Source of the DNA: Candidatus Latescibacterota bacterium
GTDB taxonomy: Bacteria; Latescibacterota; UBA2968; UBA8231
DNA: 5,291 nucleotides
Assembly: GCA_021295675.1 (NCBI GenBank)
Contig: JAGWBY010000147.1
Span: 18,602 to 23,892 of the forward strand
Direction: 5' to 3'
Positions 1 through 5,291 of the stretch are shown piece after piece (the first letter of the stretch is position 1; each line of letters begins with the position of its first letter). A program made the position numbers and the translations under genes. The notes beneath the pieces are model-generated. The model made no database searches and had not been told where the DNA came from. It saw nothing but the letters and a program-made list of their open reading frames with translations.

Positions 1-943
1 TGATCGGCTCAAAGCCAATGGCCTTGCCCGATTCCTCCGAGCCATCGCGATAGGTGATCTGCACGTCCGACGCATCGGGGAAAAACGCCGCGCCGCCTAT
101 GCCGTCCTCAGGCGAGTCGTCGCGCAGCACGAGCTTGACGAGCGAGATGGTTTTGTTTTGCCCAATAGTCAGCGAGCCAGCGAATGGGTTGCCGGCCTGC
201 TTGTCGAGCAAGGTGTGCGACTGGTGGGCGTTGGCCGTGTGCAGCGCGACTTCGGCAAAGTCGCCGATCTGGGCTCCCAATCGCCCGCCCGCCAAGATGG
301 TGTTGTTCGTCCGCAGCACCTCGCGGTCCCCGGTCGAGCCGCCGCCGGGGTTGCTCAGCCGCGAAAACAAAAAGGTCGCTTCGTAGCGATCGGTAGCTAA
401 GTCGAACTGCACGCCGTCCATGCGGGCCTTGGCAAACACCATCGGCGACAGCACCGAACGCAGGCGGCTGCTCGCCGTCAAGGTGTAGAAGTACTGGCCC
501 TTGTTGTCCTGCGCCACCACCACCTCGGAAAACCAGCTCTGGAAGCGGGAGGACTTAAACAGCACGTTGCCAAACTGCTGGGGCTTGCTCTGCGAGTTGT
601 TGAAAATCAGCCAGCCGCGCGTGAGGAAATTGCCGTACAGATCGTAGAAGTAATCGCCCTCCAAGGTCGTTTCCACGTAGCGCGCATAAGGATTGCGCGC
701 ATAGTTGGTGTATTCCCACTGCCGCCAATGGTACTCGCTGTATAGCTCCTGCGGCACGTACCAGCGGCGCACGGCCGGGTCGAGCGCGTTCAGGGACACC
801 CCAGGGCCTTGGGGCGCGAGACTAGTCTGGTCGTCGAGCTGCAAGCCCAAGCGCGTCCCGTACTGGCCCTGTGCAACGGCTGGTGCGCCGAGCGCGCTCC
901 ACAACAATAGGAGACCGCAATACAGTCCGGTCTTTGGTCTCAA
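1..943 (-). CDS. Exported aromatic-rich, beta-rich protein of unknown function, 3' end outside the window
   Basis: From TTG at 943 the frame stays open for 314 codons to the left edge. The N-terminus is a signal peptide: MRPKTG, hydrophobic core LYCGLLLLWSALGA, likely cleavage after AVA (residues 22-24). Residues 61-104 are strikingly aromatic, with W61, Y62, Y68, Y71, W73, W76, Y78, Y81, Y86, Y89, Y98, F99, Y100 and Y103 (for example EYHWRQWEYTNYAR and GDYFYDLYGN). About residues 170-245 alternate polar and hydrophobic residues with GGRLGAQIGD, as in outer-membrane or other beta-sheet proteins; the last part includes RDDSPEDGIGGAAFF. I do not recognise a named family. The gene begins 22 bases after the FlgD-domain gene, so it is probably co-transcribed, and a role as a surface partner of that protein is plausible. 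The high aromatic content could mean carbohydrate binding, but no catalytic motif is visible. Confidence 0.83.
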   Translation of the reverse strand, partial: MRPKTGLYCGLLLLWSALGAPAVAQGQYGTRLGLQLDDQTSLAPQGPGVSLNALDPAVRRWYVPQELYSEYHWRQWEYTNYARNPYARYVETTLEGDYFYDLYGNFLTRGWLIFNNSQSKPQQFGNVLFKSSRFQSWFSEVVVAQDNKGQYFYTLTASSRLRSVLSPMVFAKARMDGVQFDLATDRYEATFLFSRLSNPGGGSTGDREVLRTNNTILAGGRLGAQIGDFAEVALHTANAHQSHTLLDKQAGNPFAGSLTIGQNKTISLVKLVLRDDSPEDGIGGAAFFPDASDVQITYRDGSEESGKAIGFEPI

Positions 944-948
944 GACAA

Positions 949-954
949 CCTCCC
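949..954 (-). promoter_or_regulatory. Strong ribosome binding site that fixes a TTG start
   Basis: GGGAGG at 954-949 lies five bases before TTG (943-941) in the 22-base gap after the preceding stop codon. No ATG or GTG in this frame lies near it, and the TTG is directly followed by a credible signal peptide, so together they decide the start of the leftmost gene. Confidence 0.7.
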
Positions 955-965
955 TTTGCAATGCC

Positions 966-2732
966 TTAATATGCAACGGCGATGAGGCGAGTGCGGGTCG
1001 TCCCTCCGACCCCTTCTGCATCTGCCTCCACTGTAATCTGACACAAGTACAACCCCGGCGGCACCACTTGTCCGGCCTCGTCCTTCCCGTCCCATTTAAA
1101 CTGCTGCGGCCCGCCGGTCGCCAAACCCGTTAGCTGACGCACCTGTTGCCCGGCCAGCGTGTACAGATGGATGGTCAACGGCCGCGCGGCCTGCACGCGG
1201 AACAGAGAAAAGTCGATCTCCGCAATCTCGTTGATCCCGTCGCCATTGGGGGTAAACGGATTGGGCGCAATGGCAATATCGTCGATGGTGGCTCGCGCCC
1301 CTTGCGCACCAATCGCCAGGCTCTTGGAAGGACTCAGGGCGGTCGCGTCGCCCCCATCGGCCACCTGCCAAGGCGTCGCGGGCTGGCTCTGCCGCACGGC
1401 GACCTGCAGCCGCGTCCCTTGCAGGTACACCCGCCCCGCAAAGCGCACGCGCAACAACCGACCGCGACCCACTATCCAGCCCCGCTGACTGCCCAACCGA
1501 CCGTAGCTCCGTTCGTCGAGACTGTCGCCAGCCGCGTCAAAGGGCACCTGATCGCCCAACCCGACCACCTTGCGGAAGTAGCGCACCGGCCCCTGCTCGT
1601 CCGCGCTGAGCGCTTCGTAGGCCGCGGCATCCACTTCGGCCAAACTGCCGTTTGCCAGTCGCTGAAAATAGCGCACGGCACCCCGCTCGGCGTCCGGCAA
1701 GAGGCTGTGCGAAGTAAAGGTCAACAGGTTGCGATCCAATCCGGTGGGCACCTCGTCGCCGGGCAGGATCGACCGGTAGTACACGGGCGTGAGCACATCG
1801 TCCGGCGCGCCCTGCACAGTCTGCGGAAATTCCAACCACAGCGAGTCGCCCTCGGCGCGTACCCTCAGTTCGTCGTCCCACTGGAGCGGGGTTTCACTGC
1901 CTGAAGGCAGCGAGAGAAGCGTTTCGGCCAACAGTTCGGCCTCAGTCCCCATAGCCGCATCGACAAACTTCAGATCGAACGACGGCTCCGCGTGCAAGAG
2001 CAATTGGTCGAAACCCGGGCTGCGCACATCGGCTGGCTGCTGCAAAAAGTTGGGCTGCACGTAGAGCGCAAAGGTGTCGAGTACCCCAGCCTCGGCAGTG
2101 GTCGGCCACACCTCAGCCCGCAAGTGCTGAGCCACCGGCTGGTGGAACGCGACCGCAATGCGGTGCAGGGCCGCCGCATTTTCGCCGCTGCTTTTGAGGC
2201 GCGCTTGAATCTGCATGAAGCGCCGCAAGCCCGGCGAAGTAGCCAAGTCCCCAAGCTGCACGTAGCGCTGGCTCCACGGACTCCATCCCGGTCCCACCAC
2301 CACGGTCGTGTCCGAAGGCCCCTTCAGAAAACCAGCTAGCGTCCTGTACTCGTCCGCGGTCTTCTGGTTGCCGGTCTTGTCGAAATAGCGGATCTGCTGC
2401 AAAAGCTGGTCGCCGGTGCGGGTGCGGATCTCCACATCCGTGCCCGAAGGCGTACTCGCCTCCCAGTGCACCTCGCCCAAGGCCACCAATCCCGGCAACT
2501 CGATCAGATCCGACTCCAGCACCACCTCGGCCGGTGCCCCCTCGGCGAGCAGCATGAGCTCATTCTGATACGACCAGAACTGGTTCATGTGGCCGGTGCC
2601 ACCCGGGCCGGTGGCCCTAAATCCCGGCGGCACGTGACCGATGGTGACCATGTCGAGGAAGCGGGTCAAATATCTCGAAAATTGCCGGTAAAGATATTGC
2701 GCTCGCGTTCCTCCGGGCTGATGCGCTGCCAC
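966..2732 (-). CDS. C-terminal part of the frame-split discoidin-like protein, with an FN3-like module and a FlgD-type Ig-like domain
   Basis: The open frame runs to TAA at 968-966 and could begin at GTG 2732, but no ribosome binding site fits this start or the ATG at 2651, and there is no signal peptide. The first 18 residues are probably an out-of-frame artefact; real coding is expected from the TTTT run at 2681-2678. The first true segment (RYLTRFLDMVTIGHV ... WSYQNELMLLAEG) looks like the missing end of the second discoidin-like domain. Next is an FN3-like module with VEIRTRTGD and GWSPWSQRY (residues about 85-160), then beta-rich sequence holding two more copies of the recurrent motif (residues 342-388). 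The C-terminus (about residues 485-573) is a FlgD-like Ig domain with IAPNPFTPNGDGINE, TIHLYTLAGQQVR, FKWDGKDEAGQVVPPGLYL. Start assignment is low confidence; the domain content is firmer. Confidence 0.72.
   Translation of the reverse strand: MAAHQPGGTRAQYLYRQFSRYLTRFLDMVTIGHVPPGFRATGPGGTGHMNQFWSYQNELMLLAEGAPAEVVLESDLIELPGLVALGEVHWEASTPSGTDVEIRTRTGDQLLQQIRYFDKTGNQKTADEYRTLAGFLKGPSDTTVVVGPGWSPWSQRYVQLGDLATSPGLRRFMQIQARLKSSGENAAALHRIAVAFHQPVAQHLRAEVWPTTAEAGVLDTFALYVQPNFLQQPADVRSPGFDQLLLHAEPSFDLKFVDAAMGTEAELLAETLLSLPSGSETPLQWDDELRVRAEGDSLWLEFPQTVQGAPDDVLTPVYYRSILPGDEVPTGLDRNLLTFTSHSLLPDAERGAVRYFQRLANGSLAEVDAAAYEALSADEQGPVRYFRKVVGLGDQVPFDAAGDSLDERSYGRLGSQRGWIVGRGRLLRVRFAGRVYLQGTRLQVAVRQSQPATPWQVADGGDATALSPSKSLAIGAQGARATIDDIAIAPNPFTPNGDGINEIAEIDFSLFRVQAARPLTIHLYTLAGQQVRQLTGLATGGPQQFKWDGKDEAGQVVPPGLYLCQITVEADAEGVGGTTRTRLIAVAY
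1014..1280 (-). other. C-terminal FlgD-type Ig-like domain (possible sorting or assembly module)
   Basis: This segment has the hallmark order of FlgD_ig-like C-terminal domains: an NPF-TPNGDG-NE opening, a strand with the 'iyt.aGq.Vr.L' pattern (LYTLAGQQVRQL), 'W-DGkDeaG..v.pGlYl' and a last strand. Such domains are common at the ends of exported proteins in FCB-type phyla, where related C-terminal domains serve as secretion or anchoring signals. Whether this one directs export is inference; no type IX secretion component is visible here. It is followed by only about 15 residues. Confidence 0.75.
1569..1709 (-). repeat. Protein-level tandem pair of the same 17-residue motif (copies 3 and 4)
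   Basis: Counting from GTG 2732, residues 342-358 (LLPDAERG-AVR-YFQR) and 372-388 (YEALSADEQG-PVR-YFRK) repeat the pattern seen at 3038-3178, with the same 30-residue period between copies. A fifth, weaker copy (EYRTLAGFLKGPSDT, about 2348-2313) keeps the exact aromatic-to-glycine distance of nine residues but lacks the Y-F-x-R end; it lies in the FN3-like module. Confidence 0.6.
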
Positions 2733-4027
2733 TTTAGATTGCCCTGAGCGTCGCGCTCGCCCGTGGAGGCGCGCATGATGTAGCCCCGACTGCTGCCCAC
2801 CAAGCGGGTCTGAGCCAAGCGCACAATACCCCCCATATCTATGGTTAGCACGTTGGCAGTGGGGTTTTTCGGGTTGCGGATCTGGTGTGAGAATCCAGTG
2901 CCGGCGTCGCCATCGAACGCAAGCAGCGTATTGGTCCCATCGGTCGTCAACACGTACGAGCCGCCGTTTTCAATCAGGTTGATGCCCAAGTTGTCGCCCC
3001 AGCCGTGCGCTTCGACTTCAGCTAGGCGCGGCAGCTCGCGGCGATAGTAATCCCTTCGCCCCTGGCGCTGCTCTTCTAGAGCCTGATAGGTGACCTCGTC
3101 CACCGGCTCTTCGCGGCCGGCCACATCGCGCGCGAAATAGACGATATCCCCGCGCTCTGCTTCCGGCAGTGCTTCCCACTCCTCTTGATCAATCTGTCCG
3201 GCCCGGCCTCCACGCGTATCCGTGATGACGATGCGGATCGTCTCGATCTTCCGCCCGGTCCACTCGGGCGAGCGGCGCAAGCTCTCCGTGAGCTTCTTGT
3301 CGCTAACCACGCCAGTGGCTGGGAGTAGTTCGGGACTGGTGTGCTCGCTCTCAAAGATGTATTCGCGCTGCGTGGTATTGGGCGCGTCTTGCGGGATGAA
3401 GAGCTGGAAGCCGATGCGACTGTTCGGCTCGTGCAGCAGCGCGCTCTGCCTATCCGACAGCAACATGATGAAGCGCAGGAAGGGATCTCCGAGCGACTCA
3501 TCGACGAACTGGAGCTTGAGCCGCTCCACCGGCACCACCCGCCCCAAGTCCACCTCGATCCACCACTGCTCAATGGGGTCGCGCGGGTCCGGCTCCCAGA
3601 ACGTGGTGGGGTCGCCGTCGAGAATGTTGGCTGCGAGCCGCGGATTGGACCCCACCCGACTGATCCCGGGCCGTACCCAATAGTCGAAAACCAGCTCGTT
3701 GAGCGTATTCCGTATCGGCTCGCCAAACACGTCGAACTGCATGGTGCTGTCGATGGTGCCAATGCGCGGGTCCGGCTTGCTGATGACGATCGGACGCTTG
3801 AATCCGGGATCGTCTAGGACGTTGAAGACCGTCCGCAGCGAATGCGCCCGCACCGAGCCGTCCTCGTGGATGCGCGCCAGATGGGTGGGGATGGACCACT
3901 GCTGCCAGTGGCTGACCCGCTCGACTACGACTTCGTCGCCGGCAATCTGATAGCCCGACTGGGCCTCGGCCAATGCCCAACTCAGCATTAGGCCGACGAG
4001 GATCTGCACGGAGAAATGGCTCTTCAT
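2666..4027 (-). CDS. Secreted discoidin (F5/8 type C)-like protein, N-terminal part of a frame-split gene
   Basis: The ATG at 4027 is preceded by a weak, rather distant Shine-Dalgarno (AAGGAAG, 4045-4039). The 453-residue product opens with a signal peptide: MKSHF, a hydrophobic core VQILVGLMLSWALA, and a likely cleavage after AEA (residues 20-22). About residues 127-270 look like a discoidin-like domain: NPRLAANILDGDPTTFWEP, then WWIEVDLGRVVPVERL, ending in a strand IETIRIVITDT. Two copies of a short motif follow (residues 284-330). A second discoidin-like domain starts near residue 350 (NLIENGG, FDGDAGTGFSHQIRNP, LTIDMGGIVRLAQTRLVG). It is cut off by TGA at 2668-2666 before its last strands, and the missing end is found in the overlapping -1 frame. 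Discoidin-like domains usually bind glycans or surfaces. The natural product is probably one chain of about 1020 residues continuing into the 3' frame. Confidence 0.8.
   Translation of the reverse strand: MKSHFSVQILVGLMLSWALAEAQSGYQIAGDEVVVERVSHWQQWSIPTHLARIHEDGSVRAHSLRTVFNVLDDPGFKRPIVISKPDPRIGTIDSTMQFDVFGEPIRNTLNELVFDYWVRPGISRVGSNPRLAANILDGDPTTFWEPDPRDPIEQWWIEVDLGRVVPVERLKLQFVDESLGDPFLRFIMLLSDRQSALLHEPNSRIGFQLFIPQDAPNTTQREYIFESEHTSPELLPATGVVSDKKLTESLRRSPEWTGRKIETIRIVITDTRGGRAGQIDQEEWEALPEAERGDIVYFARDVAGREEPVDEVTYQALEEQRQGRRDYYRRELPRLAEVEAHGWGDNLGINLIENGGSYVLTTDGTNTLLAFDGDAGTGFSHQIRNPKNPTANVLTIDMGGIVRLAQTRLVGSSRGYIMRASTGERDAQGNLKWQRISPEERERNIFTGNFRDI
3038..3178 (-). repeat. Protein-level tandem pair of a 17-residue motif (copies 1 and 2)
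   Basis: Residues 284-300 (W-EALPEAERG-DIV-YFAR) and 314-330 (Y-QALEEQRQG-RRD-YYRR) share the spacing aromatic-x-x-L-x5-G-x3-Y-[FY]-x-R. The 46 residues from L287 align without gaps to a second pair in the other half of the same gene, with 19 identities by eye. The repeat lies just after the first discoidin-like domain. It is visible only at protein level; the DNA copies have diverged. Confidence 0.6.
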
Positions 4028-4089
4028 TATTCCGCGTTCTTCCTTGCTCGCCGGCGGCCCGCCCTTGCCGCGGCGCTTGCTGAAAAACT

Positions 4090-4120
4090 ATTAGGTAGGG
4101 CCAAAGCCCAAGGCTGTCAA
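4090..4120 (-). promoter_or_regulatory. Candidate sigma70-type promoter before the discoidin-like gene
   Basis: Read on the minus strand, a perfect TTGACA -35 box lies at 4120-4115. It is followed by TACCTAAT at 4097-4090, which offers either TACCTA (17-base spacer, poor match) or CCTAAT (19-base spacer, four of six matches) as the -10. It sits in the only sizeable gap (101 bases), just after the isomerase stop codon and about 65 bases before the next start codon. A single perfect -35 in GC-rich DNA can arise by chance, and read-through from the isomerase gene is equally possible. Confidence 0.33.
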
Positions 4121-4128
4121 GATAGCCC

Positions 4129-5291
4129 CTACCAATCCACCAAGACAGCGACTTGGTCCTCGTACTTATCCTGCAACTGGCGGATGAACGCGCCGATCCG
4201 CTCGTTTTCCCGCTGGCGGCGCAAGCTGGCGGCCGCCCGGCGGCGCGCCTCGGCAAAGGGCTGGATCTGGCCGCCTTCCCGCCGCAGCACCCGGAACACC
4301 GCGTACCCGTCCATGCTTTCTATCGGGCCGACGAGCGCACCGACCTCAGCGATAAAGGCCGCTTTTACCAGCTCGGGATAGCGCGGCTCGTACAGGCGCA
4401 CTAGACGCATCTCCCAACCGTGCTCGCGCACCCCGTGCCCCTCGACGCCAGCGTGCGAGCGCACCCCAGGCCGGTCGAGCAGGTCGGCTATATCGGCACC
4501 AGCCTCCCACTCGGCGCGCAAAGCCGCAGCGTCCTCTTCCTCAGCGGTCCACAACTCGTGGACGATCACGGCCTCCTGCGTGCGCTCGTAATGCGCTTTG
4601 ATCTCGTCCTCGCTCGGCGCGGCTCCGGCTGTGGCCCGTTGGAAGAGCTGATTGAGGATCAGTGCCCGACGCTGGTGCTCGCGCCACTCGACAAAGGCCG
4701 CCGCCTCGGTCCAGCCGCGCTTGCGCGCCTCGGCCTCAAAGAGCCGCACCGGCAGCAGCAAGCGCCCGATCCGCTCGGCGGCCTCATCCTGCAATAGGCC
4801 CTGTGCTCCGACCGCCTGCAGGCTACCCAAGCCCTCGGCCACGCTGATTGTGCCACCCTCGTATGTGTAGAAAGGATGATTCAACTCGTCCGTCGTCAGG
4901 GCTCGATCCGAGCGCCGGAGCAAGATGGCCTCGCCCTCTGGATCTAGGCGCACGTCGTAGCGAAATCGAAGGCGTTCAAACTCCTCCTCTTCCTTCTCCC
5001 GCGTCCGTTCCTTGCGCAGTCGCTCGGCCACTTCCGCGCTGTAGTCGGCGAGCGCGGTCGGGCGATCTTCGATAAAGCGGAAGACCTGATACCCACCGGC
5101 CAGCGCGACCGGCTCTGCCACCTCCCCAACGGGCAAACCCGTAAAGACAGCGGGCGAGATGGAGAACCGCCGCGCGGCTTGCGTGCGCCCGATCCAGCCG
5201 ACCACGCCGTCGCCTTGCGCGGCGAAGAGGTCGTTGGCACCAAAGCGCGCGGCCACTTCCTCAAAGGGCTGGCCCTCGCGCAGGTCGCGCC
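4129..5291 (-). CDS. Periplasmic parvulin-type peptidyl-prolyl cis-trans isomerase (PpiC/SurA-like), 5' end outside the window
   Basis: The reading frame is open to the right edge and ends at TAG (4131-4129), giving 386 visible residues. The first residues (RDLREGQPFEEVAARFG), then GDGVVGWIGR and an F-x-G-x-P-x-GEVAEPV...GYQVFRF stretch, follow the standard order of a rotamase/PpiC domain: 'GxxFeelA', the GxLGw loop, the 'GeisePv' strand and the final 'Gyhvikv' strand. A GTG at 5256 could be read as a start, but it lies inside this domain, so the true start is upstream. A charged helical stretch follows, then a SurA_N-like helical linker. A second, more divergent parvulin-like domain covers about 4575-4279 (HYERTQEAVIVHEL ... 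VGPIESMDGYAVFRVLR). Two parvulin domains joined by helices resemble SurA, the folding factor for outer-membrane and exported proteins. The signal peptide or anchor would lie outside the window. Family assignment is firm; the client is inferred from the exported, beta-rich genes downstream. Confidence 0.87.
   Translation of the reverse strand, partial: RDLREGQPFEEVAARFGANDLFAAQGDGVVGWIGRTQAARRFSISPAVFTGLPVGEVAEPVALAGGYQVFRFIEDRPTALADYSAEVAERLRKERTREKEEEEFERLRFRYDVRLDPEGEAILLRRSDRALTTDELNHPFYTYEGGTISVAEGLGSLQAVGAQGLLQDEAAERIGRLLLPVRLFEAEARKRGWTEAAAFVEWREHQRRALILNQLFQRATAGAAPSEDEIKAHYERTQEAVIVHELWTAEEEDAAALRAEWEAGADIADLLDRPGVRSHAGVEGHGVREHGWEMRLVRLYEPRYPELVKAAFIAEVGALVGPIESMDGYAVFRVLRREGGQIQPFAEARRRAAASLRRQRENERIGAFIRQLQDKYEDQVAVLVDW
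4279..4575 (-). other. Second, divergent parvulin-like domain of the isomerase
   Basis: Within the isomerase, the segment begins with the 'I-x-A-H-Y-E' helix and a beta strand (AVIVHEL). It continues with an E-rich helix and 'EAGADIADLL', which matches the usual 'L-x-x-GadFaeLA' position, and closes with VGALVGPIES and GYAVFRVLR, matching 'vGevsgPv...GyhvvkV'. The loop with the GGdLGw signature is degenerate here (EGHGVREHGWEMR), so this copy may bind substrate without catalysing isomerisation, as the inactive first parvulin domain of E. coli SurA does. The domain call comes from motif order only. Confidence 0.6.

Noticed and set aside
54..400. Plus-strand open frames opposite the left-edge gene
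   Set aside because: The minus-strand frame stays open for 314 codons with a strong ribosome binding site and signal peptide; the plus-strand frames have none of these and overlap each other.
1146..1904. Long plus-strand open frame (252 codons) opposite the FlgD-domain gene
   Set aside because: It is antisense to a frame with recognisable domains. Its translation is low-complexity in R, Q, P and H with no motif, as expected for the complement of GC-rich coding DNA.
2710..2714. GGAGG upstream of the frame break, as a ribosome binding site for the second half or a slippage stimulator
   Set aside because: No start codon in the second frame lies at a suitable distance after it, and it is 28 bases before the TTTT run, farther than the roughly 10-14 bases typical of stimulatory Shine-Dalgarno elements.
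4085..4108. GGGC-TTTG-GCCC hairpin followed by a TTTTT run, as a terminator after the isomerase gene
   Set aside because: The stem is only four base pairs and the T run starts about nine bases beyond it, so it is not a convincing intrinsic terminator.
1..5291. CRISPR array, tRNA, rRNA, insertion sequence or direct DNA repeats
   Set aside because: Reading through the window showed no evenly spaced DNA repeats, tRNA-like cloverleaf or transposase motifs; virtually all the sequence is accounted for by minus-strand coding.

Overview
The window is densely coding and everything real lies on the minus strand, so transcription runs from the right edge to the left. GC content is high and the third codon positions are strongly GC. 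All products look exported: signal peptides are visible on the two genes whose 5' ends lie in the window, and a parvulin-type folding chaperone comes first. Discoidin-like (F5/8 type C) modules plus a C-terminal FlgD-type Ig-like domain with an NPFTPNGDGINE signature point to a Gram-negative bacterium, probably an uncultured lineage of the FCB type (Latescibacterota, Poribacteria or Gemmatimonadota-like). This placement is inference from architecture, not from a marker gene.

Layout in order of transcription. (1) Positions 5291-4129 hold the C-terminal part of a periplasmic peptidyl-prolyl isomerase of the PpiC/SurA kind; its 5' end is outside the window. (2) A 101-base gap (4128-4028) carries a TTGACA box and a plausible -10, so the next gene may have its own promoter. 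(3) Positions 4027-966 hold a secreted multidomain protein of about 1020 residues: signal peptide, discoidin-like domain 1, discoidin-like domain 2, an FN3-like module, more beta-rich sequence and a terminal FlgD-like Ig domain. It is split into two open frames by a -1 shift at a TTTT run (2681-2678), inside the second discoidin-like domain. (4) After only 22 bases, with a strong Shine-Dalgarno and a TTG start, comes another exported protein (943 to beyond position 1) with an unusually aromatic N-terminal region and beta-rich sequence after it.

The genes read as a small unit for a surface structure: a chaperone for exported beta-rich proteins, a large carbohydrate- or surface-binding protein with a possible C-terminal sorting module, and a second exported, perhaps outer-membrane-associated partner. 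The points most worth a second look are the frame break, a short motif (aromatic-x-x-L-x5-G, usually with Y-[FY]-x-R after it) that recurs at least five times in the split protein, and the uncharacterised aromatic-rich protein at the left edge.
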